NCBI RefSeq assembly: GCF_963966145.1
Contig: NC_091049.1
Span: forward strand, 13,144,001 to 13,208,000
Source: Tenebrio molitor
Taxonomy: Eukaryota > Arthropoda > Insecta > Coleoptera > Tenebrionidae
Reading direction: 5' to 3'
Length of the DNA: 64,000 nucleotides
A program made the translations under genes and the position numbers. Every line of letters starts with the position of its first letter. The first letter of the stretch is position 1. Of this stretch, positions 22,477 through 34,134 are shown one piece after another. The notes under the pieces are model-generated. The model searched no databases. It was given only the letters and a program-made list of their open reading frames with translations, and was not told the origin of the DNA.

Positions 22477-23147
22477 CAGGGATATTCACGAGTAATAATG
22501 GGCCTAACAACGTCCCGACGCAACCAAATAAACACATTTCTCAAACAAGTAGAAACCAATTAATCTTTTTATTTTTTAATCAATCCAAGACTGCTTTTAT
22601 TAAGACAATTTTCAGTTGTTACGTGACATCTATCAAACCTAAAATGTATTTTTTCCGACGACCACTATGAAAAATGCGTAAATTCGCACAAATGACTATT
22701 ATTGAAATTTGGCTATTGCATGCATATAGCGAACCCGTGTGCAATGAAACTGGTTAGCCACTCAGATACCTTCTAGCCTGTGCGCAATGAAATCATTGCA
22801 CACAGGTGTAGTAACCATGGCCACCAATGTATGTTTTGTCCGCAGCTCTGTCGAATAATATTTGAAGTTTGAAGGAATACCGAATATTAGCGTTTTTTTT
22901 TTGTGGTCGTCGGAAAAATATCGTGTATACCACGTGTTGAAAATTCGAAATCTTTCATTTTCAACTCTTGATATACAATATACTATTGTGTTTAAATAAA
23001 AATAACCTAAAAAATTTATATTAATTTAGATGTCAACTAAAACGAACCATGTTTTAATATTTTTTAAATAAATATGAAGCCGATGAAAATGTATAACTGG
23101 TTGCATTTCAATGTTTGTAAGGCCCATTATCACTCGTGAATAATCAG
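22477..23147. mobile_element. MITE with TATTCACGAGT ends
   Basis: CAGGGATATTCACGAGTAAT at the left and the inverse of CTGATTATTCACGAGTGAT at the right, extended by the shared AATGGGCC. TA duplication at 22475-22476 and 23148-23149. It contains a second MITE (22649-22918). No coding content. Confidence 0.8.
22649..22918. mobile_element. Small MITE nested in the 22.5-kb MITE
   Basis: TTTTTTCCGACGACCAC at the left and its inverse at the right, flanked by TA (22647-22648, 22919-22920). The interior includes a near-perfect hairpin at 22778-22807 (CCTGTGCGCAATGA / TCATTGCACACAGG). No coding content. Confidence 0.75.
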
Positions 23148-23205
23148 TAGTAGTAATATGTATAACGAGTGACATGGACATTACCGATTTAATTAACTCG
23201 TTGCT

Positions 23206-23281
23206 ATGATATTTGGAAATACAACTCGTGCTACGCTTCGCTTCGCACTCGTTATATTTCCAAAATCATAGCAACTCGTAA
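23206..23281. repeat. Hairpin with CG-rich loop
   Basis: AACTCGTTGCTATGATATTT...GGAAATA pairs with TATATTTCC...ATCATAGCAACTCGT around CTCGTGCTACGCTTCGCTTC. Same architecture as the hairpins at 3008, 33945 and 47618. Confidence 0.7.
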
Positions 23282-23639
23282 AATTCAGTCGAAATATATT
23301 CGGCACATGTCAATGTCAAGAGTTGTATTTTACATGAGAATTTAACAAACCAGAACCACAGACATTTACGAAAAGGTATTTATTAATTATATCAACAATG
23401 GTAATTTCTGCCACTGAAGTAGACCCCCATCTATTTGCTTGCATAATGACAAATTTAAACTGTCAAAAGCGAATTTGTTGATTTGGTGACAATTGAAGAG
23501 TTAGATGCAGAATAATCGCCTATTTATTTTGTACCTACAGAACAATCAAAAAAGCTCGCTCGTAATTGGCTGTTATTCAGTCCAATTCTTAACGTTCATT
23601 GGTTCTTTGACACGGGCGTTGAATTCTCCTGTATATGTA
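23282..23639. other. Non-coding spacer
   Basis: No gene or repeat recognised. Confidence 0.35.
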
Positions 23640-24258
23640 CTATTGCGGGCAAAAAAAGTAGGACATCAACGTCATTGTCTTGACTTTTAATGCGAAATAA
23701 CCCTTATCTAACCCTACTTTGAATTGATTGACGTTGTCACTAAGTATTGTAGGTTGTAGGGAATAATTATTGTAAGTATGCACGTAGTGAAAATTTATTT
23801 AATGCAAAGTCCCAATCAAAACCTACCTTTATCAAAAGAAGAGGGCATTTGGAAAAGGAAAATAGGAGTACAAAATAAATGTTTAAACTGTCAGCTAGAA
23901 TAGTGTGAAAAAATGACAAAAAACCTTCAACTACCTACCTAAACAAAAGACATCCCAAAAATGTAAGACAGCAAATTAATTGTAACAGGGGCAAATGACT
24001 AATTTCTCGCTAAGTGATAGATGATTTTTCGTTTCAGAATCAATTTTGGTTACTGGCGGCACATTTATTTGGATTTAATCTCTCAATTCAAAGTAACCAA
24101 CCTTGGGCATTCAAAATAACTTTTGAAAATTGTAGTGACACACAACATGAAAAACGTTATTTGCCTAAAAGTTCGAATTCTAGGGAGTAATTTATTTTTG
24201 ACACGAATTTTTCAAAACTGACAGAAACTTGATGTCCCACTTTTTATGCTCCCAATAG
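23640..24258. mobile_element. MITE with CTATTGCGGGCA ends
   Basis: Left end CTATTGCGGGCAAAAAAAGT, right end the inverse of CTATTGGGAGCATAAAAAGT, both followed by GGGACATCAA or AGGACATCAA. TA at 23638-23639 and 24259-24260. No coding content. Confidence 0.8.
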
Positions 24259-24260
24259 TA

Positions 24261-24366
24261 CAGGGTTATCCTAAATGATTGTAGTCGAAGTAGGCGTGAA
24301 AACTGAATGTAAAATTTATGGTTGCCGCTCCACATAAAAAACATCAAAATGATGTGAATAAGTGAG
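24261..24366. mobile_element. MITE end fragment (CAGGGTTAT family)
   Basis: Starts CAGGGTTATCCTAAATGATT directly after the TA that ends the previous MITE. The same terminus, inverted, ends at 41693. No matching right end is nearby, so this is a fragment or a very short copy. The element at 29306-29555 has related ends. Confidence 0.55.
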
Positions 24367-24368
24367 TA

Positions 24369-24620
24369 CTATTGCGGCCAAAAAATTTCGTCCGTCACTT
24401 TCAAGGCCTTGACATAAAGTGTAAACTACCCTTAAGCACTCATAACCTCGCTTTTTTATCGTTATTTTGACAATCTGTCATTCAGTCCATCAGTTCAAAT
24501 TTTGAGAATACAAAGGACAAGTTCCACTCTTACACAATCACCACACGACGCTTGTGGCACTAGAGGCAGACTTGCGACTATTTTTGGAGTACCAAATAGA
24601 GAACTGTGGAAATTATACGA
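24369..24620. mobile_element. MITE left-end fragment (CTATTGCGGCC)
   Basis: CTATTGCGGCCAAAAAATTT preceded by TA. The matching right end is absent before the pogo-2 border. The interior sequence (AACCTCGCTT...TTTTGACAATCTGTCA) resembles the left part of the element at 41696. Confidence 0.55.
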
Positions 24621-24623
24621 GTA

Positions 24624-27373
24624 GGGGAGACTCGGGCAAGAAGAACCATGTGGGCAAAAAGAATCAGTCTATTATTTTTTACTTTAAATTTGCCGCTGCT
24701 TTGTTCTTATGTATTTCCGTTAGTGCCAGTCACTCTGCAGTGTTTGATGTGAGAAACGTTAAGGTAAGTTACTTTTTTCATGATTTACGCCCAAAACAAA
24801 GAGTATGTAGGTGCTGAATCGATGATTGTAGCTCAGACAAACCGAAATCATTTCTAAACGAAAAAAAAATGTCATTTCCGAACTTTTTTTGGTAAAAGAG
24901 GGTTTCGCGCTCTTCCTAACCTGAAACAGTGTTGCCATAGGAATAATTTCTTTCCTGTGAAATAAAATTAGTTACTTTCTATGTTTATCGGGCAAGAAAA
25001 ACCAGGCAAAAGGAGCCGGCTCCAATTGCCCGGTTCTTTTTGCCCGTTATACGTTGTAACTTAGTGTTCATTATTCTGTATTCTATATTTAGAAAAAATG
25101 GTGTTCAAGTACAAACGCAAAACTAATAGAGCCCAGGGATGGACAGAAGAAGCAATGTATCGTGCAATGAATGCAATAAATGAAAAGGAATATTCAATAC
25201 GAGGGGCCGCTGTAAGATTTGGAATTCCATATCCAACTTTAAGAAAACATGTAATAACACAATCTTCTAAAAAAGAACTTTGGGAGGTTTAGACCTGTAT
25301 TCTCTGACGACATGGAGCAGCAACTTGTGAAACACATACAGGAAATGGATGCTCGTTTTTGTGGTTTAACTAAACAAGATTTATGCACCATAGCTTATGA
25401 ATTTGCAAATCAAAATAATCTTGTTCATAATTTTCAAAACGAAAGAGCTGGGGAACAGTGGTATTCTAACTTTATGCAAAGGCACCCTGAATTAAGCCTT
25501 AGGGCTCCAGAACCTACGAGTATTGCGCGTGCATGCGGTTTTAACAAACCACAAGTGCAGTTGTTTTTTGACAACTTAAAAACAATTCGCGAAAAACATA
25601 ATATTGAATTAGATAATATTTATAATGTCGACGAAACTGGAATCCAAACGTCAGCAAAAAAAACACCGAAAGTGATTTCGACAAAAGGAAAAAAACAAGT
25701 AGGCTCCATCTCGTCGGCTGAGAGAGGACAACTGGTTACAGCCTTATGCTGCTGTTCTGCTTCGGGAAAATTTTTTCCCAAGAAAAAAAAGAAACGCGAG
25801 ATATTTGAACGGAACTCCTCCTGGAACCATAGATTTTGTGAGTCACAATGGTTGGGTAAACAGCGAAATTTTCTTGGAATGGCTAAAGTTTTTTGTAAAA
25901 TCAGTAAGACCTACTTCAGAACAAAAGTGTTTACTGATTCTGGACAATCACGTTTCCCATCGATCTTTAGATGTATTGGAATACGCGTCACAAAATAATC
26001 TCGTTATTCTTTCTGTTCCGCCACACTGCACCCACAAACTACAGCCATTGGATGTAGCAGTATATGGACCACTCGGCAAATATTTTGAAAGAACAGTAGA
26101 CAAATGGCAAAAACAACACCCTGCACAACATATCACGTTGTATGAATTGGTTGAATTATTTGGGTCGGCGTATCTACAAAGCGCCACTCCCCAAAATGCA
26201 ATAAGTGGTTTTAAAAAGACCGGTCTATTAGATGGAGATATTGATGTATTCAGCGATATTGATTTTGCTCCGTCTAAGGTTACTGACAGAGTATGAAATC
26301 CAAGACAATGAACACGATCTCACTATTGCCGACAATAATCACAGTTCTCCAAATTTATCTATACCATCGTGCTCTACGCAAGAAATTATGGAGAAGACAC
26401 AACGTTTTGAAAGTATTGAATGTTATGTGGAACATCGTACTCCTCCAACTTCGCCCATTCCATCATGTTCCATGAGTCCTACCCAAAAAATGACACATCA
26501 CGTAGACCGCAGTCGTTCAGCCTCACCTATTCCTGGCTGCTCTTATCACATCAATGATGAAAATGTTAACATAGCTAACAAAGATGTAGCAAAATATCAT
26601 TTTACACCAATTTATGCAATAAAACCTTTACCAAAAGCAGTACAAAATGAAACAAAAAGGAAGCGAAAAACTCAAAAGTCAGAAATACTGACCTCTACAC
26701 CTGTTAAAGAAGCATTGAGAAATCAGAAAATAAAAACAAACCAAAAAGTGCCAAAAACTAAATTACATGATGAAAGGACAAATTCAACAAACAATAAAAA
26801 GTCAAAATTGACCAAGTCGAAGATACCCACCGAGATGATGTTTCAGTACCCTCAAGAACCCGTAAAAAAAGTAGATCCTAATGAAGAAAATGTACCCTGT
26901 CTTGTTTGTGGTGACACATACGGAAACTCTAAATCTGGCGAACCGTGGATGCAGTGTAATATGTGCCAGAATTGGGCACATCAGTTGTGTGCAAATTATA
27001 ACACTGGCATCTACATCTGCGATAACTGCAAATCTTCGGTGTTAAGTAGGTACACTAAAATAAGAGTATTAATTGTAAATGTCATATGATATACCATGCG
27101 GTTCCTTGTGCCCAAAGACATTTTATATGAAGGTTACTTTTGCCCGAGGGAGTGGTTCCTAATGCCCATGGGTTTGGGCAAAAAGAACCAAATGTAACTT
27201 TTTGTTTATGTTTTTTTTTACAAGAATTTAATTTTTTGTTAATGTTTTTTTTAAGTAAATCTTATTTTGAAATGTATAAATTTTATTTTCCCGTTTTTCT
27301 AGCAATAAATAATGTCACCGGAGTTATTCGCAAGCGTTTAAAATAAAGCGGTTCTTCTTGCCCGAGTCTTCCC
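24624..27373 (+). mobile_element. pogo-2 element with TIRs and TA duplication
   Basis: Left end GGGGAGACTCGGGCAAGAAG and right end its inverse with one change, flanked by TA (24622-24623, 27374-27375). The subterminal regions carry repeated GGGCAAAAAGAACC-like words on both sides (24650, 24990, 25040, 27105, 27180), likely transposase-binding sites. It holds the frameshifted transposase 25098-27089. TA duplication is expected for pogo elements. Confidence 0.88.
25098..27089 (+). pseudogene. pogo-2 transposase with C-terminal PHD finger, three frameshifts
   Basis: The N-terminal helix-turn-helix (NEKEYSIRGAAVRFGIPYPT) is followed by the second DNA-binding part (GEQWYSNFMQRHPELSLRAPE) and a DDE_1 domain with Asp in NVDETGIQT, LLILDNHVSHRS and LQPLDVAVYGPLG (35 residues between the last two). 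The C-terminal part is Ser/Pro-rich with a PHD-type finger (CLVCGDTYGN ... WMQCNMCQNWAHQLC ... YICDNC). Frame changes occur near 25275 (TTT run), near 25780 (A-run) and near 26290. The first two are single-base events in homopolymers and could be sequence errors. A pogo transposase with a PHD finger may read chromatin marks at target sites (inference). Confidence 0.85.
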
Positions 27374-27488
27374 TATGCCGCAGTTTAAAAAAAATCAAAC
27401 GAAAAACATTAAGGCAAAGACAAGGAGGTGGAACATTTATTTTTGTTTAAGTAGCTAAATCAAAAGATAAAATGAATGAAATTTAAAA

Positions 27489-27659
27489 TTAATACTTGAT
27501 CATCGCTCCATTGACGTCTATAACTCGCCTTACACGACGCGACATGGAGAGGCATAAATCTCGGTGATAATTCCTAAGTAATGATTGCCATGCATTAGTA
27601 ATCGCAGTCAAAAGTTCTGCCCTATTCCGAATCACTTGTCGTCGCTGTTGCAAATTACC
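27489..27659 (-). pseudogene. Tc1-type transposase, C-terminal remnant
   Basis: Reverse-strand translation gives LQQRRQVIRNRAELLTAI then MSRRVRRVIDVNGAMIKY before TAA, the typical C-terminal end of Tc1 transposases (SMPRRV..VI...G..T.Y). Nothing upstream continues it, so only about 55 residues of an old copy remain. The adjacent sequence (ATGGATTTATTAGTACTGGA) also occurs inverted at 37576-37603 next to another Tc1 remnant. Confidence 0.7.
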
Positions 27660-28392
27660 ATGGATTTATTAGTACTGGATACGGGGTACAGCTATCATAG
27701 TTGAACAAGACGTACCATCTATTTCTGTCGCTCTCAACGCATTATCTGGGTATTAGCACTATCCTTTAGAGAGTCCCCCGATGCTGATTGGTTTAAATTC
27801 TCAATCTATCAATTATTTATTACACTCCTGTCATTCGTGTCATCTTTTTTCTAATCTATTTTTCTGAAGTTTGAATAGTTCCAGAGTATTTGAACCGTTA
27901 ATTCTGTCGTAAGAATGACTAATTCGTCTAAAGCCAGGTATTTTTCACTCTAATGTGAAACACTGACACTGCTATTGGTAAAGATTTCACAAAAGGAAAT
28001 CCAGGTTTGGACTACAAAGGTGAAGAGAATTGTCTGCCTTCAACGACTATACTTTTGCGAACCACTTAACTTTAATTTGTGCGTAAATTCAAACTCACAA
28101 GTATCCATGAAACCTTTGATTTTATATTACTAGATTGGCCACCTAAATGGAAAACCGTATGCAAGAAATTTTACTTTTGGATGCCACTGATAGAGAGCGT
28201 AGCAATCAACGAAACAAATTTTTACAGTCGACCGAATGAATTTGTGAGCACTAATTAGAGTTGATGAATATTCAGGCGAGCGGTTCTTTCTTTGCAACTT
28301 TTCACAGAATCACAGAAACAGCGTACGCTATCAAGGGCCGAGCCAAGCCAAGTAGTGGAGCAAAATCGGACTGAAATTATGACTTCTAGTGA
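27660..28392. other. Non-coding spacer with distant inverted repeat
   Basis: No gene. Bases 28105-28215 match 32085-32175 in inverse orientation (TTTGATTTTATATTACTAGA, then a shared ACTTTTGGATGC word), so this may be one end of a larger inserted block of about 4 kb. Confidence 0.45.
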
Positions 28393-30402
28393 TTCCAAGG
28401 TATAACTAAATGAGACCGATACTATCTTGTAGAGGACATTTTGGGACATACGGAATGGTCATCTACAACTTTTTTTAATAAGACCGAACTTTGAAAACGG
28501 CTTTTATACGTAGTTGAGGTGTAATCCGAAACACTACGTTTCTCGTAACATTTAACGGTGTGTTAATTCAACTATTGAAGCTATAATTTTGATTTTTTGT
28601 ATATTTATACTAAAAAGTACAGCGCTTCCAATAGTGAATTGAAAATTTCGCAAATATTGAGAGTTTTGAAAAAAATAATTAATAAATTTAGATGAATCAA
28701 AAATGCGCATAGTAAACTTCACTCTGCTGGGACCTATGTGAAATGTTGAAAATTTCGATACACATGCAGCGAGTCAAATGTAACTAAGATATCGGAAAAG
28801 TTTTTAACAAAAGAATTAATTCGGTGGCCTGCATACTTTTTGAGAAAATAATTATTTTTTATTCGACGAGTGAACGCGCGGCAGCTTCTGGCAGGCAGAA
28901 ATAACACGGCACGCGTATTTAGTCGTCTATATCGATATAGATAGAGAGTGTAGCCGTGTAAAAACAATAATTGTAAAGTTTTGAGTAGGTAATATTTTTG
29001 TATTTTTGCTAAAATTTACCTACTTTAAATGCTTTCTTCTTGGTTATCCTCATCCTCATATAAACAAGAAACATTGTTCTGATATTTTTTGCAAGAACAA
29101 TCACTACAGCATTTTAAGCCTTCCTTCATGCACATATGTACAATTATTGTTTTTTTTTTTTTTTTTTAAGAAGGATAGATAAGCTATGGTAGATACTTTC
29201 ACACCATTACCAAAAAAGGTTGTGGTATTCGCTCCACCTTAGGAAATAATTTCCACGCAAAATTAACGTCTTGGGAGTAACCATAATCTTCAGAAGAACA
29301 AAGTACGGGGTCATTATAAATGATTGTCTCATCGCAGTAGGCGTTGGTGACGTAGTTGAATGTGCCGCAAGCTTTATAACATGAGTGAGACTAGCATCCC
29401 CGATAGGTAGTGCTGCTGGCGGTAGTGTAAATTTGTCTACACTAGTACTAGTACTAGTACACTATTGTCTAACGTTGCGAAGCTAGAGGCACATCCCAAA
29501 TTTGTGTGGGTTTTCAACGCCAACTGCGATGGGACAATCATTTATAATGATCCTGTATATAAGGTGCTGCTTTTTTTCGGTTCGGGTCTTTTATTAGGTT
29601 TGTCATATTTTTCAATATTGTGAAATGACACTCCAATGTATCAGCCTTTAAAAGGAATATTCAATTACTTTAGGGATTTCATTATTTGGTGTTAAACTAT
29701 CACATTTTTCTTGAACAAAGACCAAAGCGGTGGGTGGTATTTTTTTCGTCAATATAGTTTACTGAGGTCACCTAGTATAAGAGTTTCATGCTTTACAAGG
29801 ATATGTTCTTCAACGTAATTCACAACTTGCAACCATGCTTCCTAGGACAATGACATTAGAAAACTGATAAACATTTTTTGCACGGACCAATTATGCCAAA
29901 ATAATAAATGTATGTGCATGAAGGAAGGCTTAAAATGCTGCAGTGATTGTTCTTGCAAAAAATGTCACAACAATATTTCTTGTTTAGGTATATGTATGAG
30001 AATGAGGATGATGACTGCATGTGTATCGAAATTTTCAACATTTCACATAGGTCCCACCCGAGTGAAGTTTACGATGCGCTTTTTTGATTAATCTAAATTT
30101 ATTAATTATTTTTTTCAAAATTATCGATATTTGGGAAATTTCCAATTGACTGTTGGGAGCGCTGTACTTTTTAGTATAAATATACAGAAAATCAAAGTTA
30201 TAGCTTCAATAGTTGAATTAACACAGCGTTAAATGTTACGAGAGACGTAGTTTTTAGTACACATCAACTACGTATAAAGTCCGTTTTCAAAGTTCGGTCC
30301 TATTAAAAAAAGTTGCAGATGACCATTCCTTATGCCCCAAAATATCCTCTATATTATACAAGATATTATAGATCTCATTTAGTTATACCTCGGTATCACC
30401 TA
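28393..30402. repeat. Large fold-back (inverted repeat) structure
   Basis: 28393-28768 pairs with 30019-30402 (for example AGTACAGCGCT against AGCGCTGTACT and GGTATAACTAAATGAGA at the outer end), and 29034-29150 pairs with 29895-30010. The left arm contains about 265 bp not present in the right arm (28769-29033), which includes its own small hairpin near 28984-29022. The centre holds a MITE (29306-29555). No transposase frame. It resembles a foldback transposon or an inverted duplication. Confidence 0.75.
29306..29555. mobile_element. MITE in the centre of the fold-back
   Basis: CGGGGTCATTATAAATGATT and the inverse of CAGGATCATTATAAATGATT, flanked by TA (29304-29305, 29556-29557). The interior includes a short CTAGTA tandem repeat near 29440-29462. 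Related by its ends to the CAGGGTTAT family at 24261 and 41693. Confidence 0.8.
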
Positions 30403-30912
30403 CCCTCAGAATAAAAACCTTCCTTCATTTCGCTGTTATCTATCTTTAACAGTTGCCTCTATTTGCGGCCACTTTTCCATAAGCAACGGTATTCCATCGT
30501 GTAGAGAAAAAAGTTAGCTTTATTTTGATATAATTTATGAGGATAGGTTATGATATGAACGTATAAATTAAACAGAGACGTACCTGTTTACACCCGGTTG
30601 CCAAAAGTTTGGGGCCAAGTGAGAAATGGCAACCCAAACTTTTTAAGTTCTTTACACATCTCTCTTTGAAATGAATTATAATTTATCAAAAACGAGTGAA
30701 CGAAATTGTTTGCAAAAAAATAAATTAATTTAATTTTAATTAAAAATACTTGCGGCTAAATTTTCATAGGCAACACGGCAATTATTGTGAATAATTAGTT
30801 CCTCATTTTAATAAAGTATTATATTGATTTGCTCACAATAAAATAATATGTACATAGTAGTCATAGTTGCGATTGTAGAAAAAATGTTGTGTGTGTTGCG
30901 AGCGCAAGTGTA
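30403..30912. other. Non-coding spacer
   Basis: No gene or repeat recognised. Confidence 0.35.
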
Positions 30913-31445
30913 CTATTGGGAGCACGGAAATTCGGGCAGACTTGAAATTTGACTGATATAAGATGTGAAATAGGCTTTAGATGCTAGACGACTTAATAAA
31001 CCTCATTTTAATATCTACTATTGTTGCATGTCATTTTGACAATTGCATTCATCAATCCTGAAAAGTTGCAAGTGCTTAGATGTGATTTTCTGGAAACTAA
31101 ACAGTCTTTTATTAAACTTTGGAAATTACAGTCGCGGACAAAAAAATAGGACAATATTTTTTTGCTAATGTAAGGCTCTATACTATTTCTATGGTTACTA
31201 TTAAAATATTTATTTATTTATAAGCCAGGTTTACTTAACTCAATTTTAGTTAAATTTCGTAATAAGACTTGTCCCACTTTTTTCTGTCGGTGACTGTAAT
31301 AACTAAAATGTAAAATAATTGTGTATAACTGTGTTTATTTCGTCAAAATTAATTGTTATGACATTTATGACAATAAAGCTTAGACTACATTGGGTTTTTT
31401 TAAATGACATATAAATAGCTGCCCGAAATTCCATGCTCCCAATAG
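30913..31445. mobile_element. MITE with CTATTGGGAGCA ends
   Basis: CTATTGGGAGCACGGAAATT at the left and the inverse of CTATTGGGAGCATGGAATTT at the right, flanked by TA (30911-30912, 31446-31447). It contains a smaller MITE (31129-31296). Confidence 0.82.
31129..31296. mobile_element. Small MITE with CAGTCGCGGACA ends
   Basis: CAGTCGCGGACAAAAAAATA / inverse of CAGTCACCGACAGAAAAAAG, each followed by GGGACAA or AGGACAA. TA on both sides (31127-31128, 31297-31298). The ends are of the same type as those at 32821 and 37051. Confidence 0.8.
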
Positions 31446-31515
31446 TACATTGTCAATCTTTCAATCAACAATGTATCACTTTGCGTTCTTAAACGTTAAT
31501 ACACAAAGAACTGCG

Positions 31516-31742
31516 GGGTGATCAAGAAGGACTGTTTAAGTTGGTAACACTGGATCGTATTTTAAATCGTATAACAGGAGTAACTTCTGGTTGTTGGTGG
31601 CTTATCGTTGTTAATGATATACCTATATCAGATATTTGTCAAATAAACCAACAAAACATATCCAGTTGCAGTGTTATAAATAACCGAATTAAAAAAATTT
31701 CTTAATTGTACTGCCAACTTAAACAGTCCTTCTTGATCACCC
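31516..31742. mobile_element. MITE with GGGTGATCAAGAAGG ends
   Basis: GGGTGATCAAGAAGGACTGT extends with TTAAGTTGG and is repeated inversely at the right end. No coding content. Target duplication not resolved. Related to the element at 3173-3796. Confidence 0.7.
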
Positions 31743-32284
31743 GGTACATATTTCGTGTTAGTTTCCTGAGATACATAACGTGAAAAGGCAACAAACAAAC
31801 AGTTACCATTGAAACTCGGGAATTAATTTTATAATAATTTTTTAAACTAAAACAATGATTTAGTGATTACAGTATGAAATAAATCGTATTGCGTTATAGG
31901 TCCAGTAATATTTTAAACAGTAATTCGTCGCCTCGTCTGTTCCCGTCGTGTTCTGGGAATATTTCGAATTTCGACTCGATAGTGTGATACTCCCGTGCGA
32001 TACTCCGAACTCCGCGCTTTATTTAAGTTACGACAAGCTTACTCTGGCGACAGAAACGTAACGAATTCACACAGCGGCAATAGGCGCTCCCTCTGGTATC
32101 CGCATCCAAAAGTTTGCAGAAAACTGGTTCCATTGGTGGCCAATCTAGTAATATAAAATCAAAGATGAAACTTACAAAAAAACACCAAAATAAATATTAG
32201 TCGTAACAGATTCTTATATTTATTCATTATTAAATAATACAACTTTGTTAAGTTTACTTCTTATCTTGTTTTTGTTTAGAGCTT
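31743..32284. other. Non-coding spacer
   Basis: No gene. 32085-32175 is the inverse partner of 28105-28215. Confidence 0.4.
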
Positions 32285-32745
32285 TTGCAGTTTTCTTACA
32301 TTCGTAGTGTATTTCCCTTTTCCGTCAACATGTTGTTGGATCATATTTACATGTCGTTTTGCATTTCGAGGGCTACTAAAATGCTCTACTGTTACATCTG
32401 CATTATATCTCGAATCTACTGATTGAGTAGCCGTCGTTTTATTTTCTAACAATTTTTAAAAATAGGTAAGTAAGTTATGAAAGAGAAATTAAATATTTAA
32501 GTTTTATACGCTCTACCTTTGTTGCCACTACAATATCCTTCTGCGAAATTGAGATTAAAGGGGGCATTAGTTGTGGTAGGAAAATTCAGGTATTGTGAAA
32601 ATACCTATACAAACCCTTTTTAAAATTTTGTATTGTTTTTTACATTCATCATAATCAGAATTCCGAAAATGTTTTGAACAAATAACCGCATCTTTTGCAA
32701 CTTTGATTGTCTCTTCCGCACTGATATCCATTTGTTTCTTAAGAA
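32285..32745 (-). pseudogene. THAP-domain protein fragment
   Basis: On the reverse strand 32745-32565 encodes KVAKDAVICSKHFRNSDYDE, which contains the C-x2-HF motif that closes a THAP finger. After a gap, 32460-32288 encodes HFSSPRNAKRHVNMIQQHV, resembling the linker after THAP domains. The N-terminal Cys pair is missing: the coding strand runs into the MITE at 32821. Truncated; a transposase or a former host gene cannot be distinguished. Confidence 0.5.
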
Positions 32746-33518
32746 GGTTTCTTTTGGAAAACTGAAATCATTTTCTCACCCAGGTCTTGGGTATTTGTAA
32801 AGAATCGTCTATTTTAGGTACAGTCGTTGACCAAAATAAAATAGGACAAAGTAAATTTCAATTGTGTAATTCGATATTTTTGCGAAATCCATCTCTTAGG
32901 AAACAAAAGTGTCAAAAATAAAAAAAACTATTCTGATAAGTGTCATCATTCGACAATATTTCAAAAACTCACAATCATTCAATTGAACATAGTGACCACA
33001 GACAATTAAACTATAGTAAGACACTTCAATCCCATATAATAACGTTGGAATAGCTTCGACAGTGCTGCTCCGCACGCAATTGGCCAAAACATTCCTTCGT
33101 ATTTATTCGTAAAATTTCGATTATTACCGTTGTATTTAAAAGAGTCAAAAATATTTGTCAAATACCTGACATTTTTCTGAAAAAATAAAAATATGAGACT
33201 TTCTATGAATGAAAAGGTAGGAATTACTTACATTTATTATATTATTAAGTAATTATAATATCCAACGTTTTCAGTAATGAGAAGTTGCCAATAAAAAAGC
33301 AGTAAAGAAAGGAAAAAAATAAAGAAAGTCAACTTTTTCGGCAGTTTGTAAATGTGCTACCTAATTTAGAAAGGTAAAAATTTAAGTAGTGAAACTGGCT
33401 TCGTAATAAAGTTATACTTTTAGTTTCAAGACAAAAAGAAATCAAATAGTGTGTGCCCCCGGTGACGAAAAGAGTACAAATATTTGCATACATATTTTGC
33501 GGCATAAGTGGGAGACTA

Positions 33519-33665
33519 ATGGGTAAAATAAAATTTAAATGCATAGTACCTGCCTGCAAATCAACCTACATTGCCGGGGCCGTAAATAATTTACATTTTT
33601 TTGCTTTTCCATCTTCAGACATTGAAAAAAATCGGTGGATTGAGGCAATAAATAGTTTTTTCTAA
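33519..33665 (+). CDS. THAP zinc-finger exon of the P-like transposase
   Basis: The ATG at 33519 starts MGKIKFKCIVPACKSTYIAG, with the first Cys pair of a C2CH THAP finger, followed by HFFAFPSSDIEKNRWIEAIN (FP and Trp positions typical of THAP). The frame ends at 33665 before the C-x2-H part. The next recognisable THAP residues (HKYVVPTLFSG) lie at about 34165-34200, so an intron or an insertion with palindromes lies between. In P-type transposases the THAP finger binds sites near the element ends. Confidence 0.7.
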   Translation: MGKIKFKCIVPACKSTYIAGAVNNLHFFAFPSSDIEKNRWIEAINSFF

Positions 33666-33719
33666 TTTTGACATATAAAGTGACACTTTTCAAAATTAAT
33701 TGACGTTTGGAAACGTCCC

Positions 33720-34067
33720 ACTTTTCGTAACTGGTTACGAAAAGTAAAATCTTTCCTAACTGGTTAGGAAAAATTTATTGTATCATCAATTTGACACTGT
33801 CATATTTTTTGTTTTTAAGCAAAATAACCGTGCCTACTTACCTACTTGATATTTTAACACAATAATAATTTATTATTAATGAAATTCATTACTTCGTTTA
33901 ACGTTTGAAGAAACTTTTTTTTGTCAAAATTAGAAAAAATCTTGTATGTAACACGCTAGGAAATGCAATTTTGTGTAACTCGTGTGATTTTGCGAGATCT
34001 CGCTGCGCTCGTCCCGCAAATATTCCACTCGTTACACAAAATAACGCATTTCCTAACTGGTTACATA
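33720..34067. repeat. Palindromes inside the P-like element
   Basis: Two short perfect palindromes share the core AACTGGTTA: CTTTTCGTAAC-TG-GTTACGAAAAG near 33721 and TTTCCTAAC-TG-GTTAGGAAA near 33752. A long hairpin spans 33945-34067 (GTAACACGCTAGGAAATGCA ... ACGCATTTCCTAACTGGTTAC) around a GATCTCGCTGCGCTCG loop. They separate the two halves of the THAP domain. Confidence 0.7.
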
Positions 34068-34134
34068 AATAGCTATTTCACCAACCGAAATTTCAGCCGA
34101 TTTTAAAACAGGGCATATTTGTCAAAATCATTTT

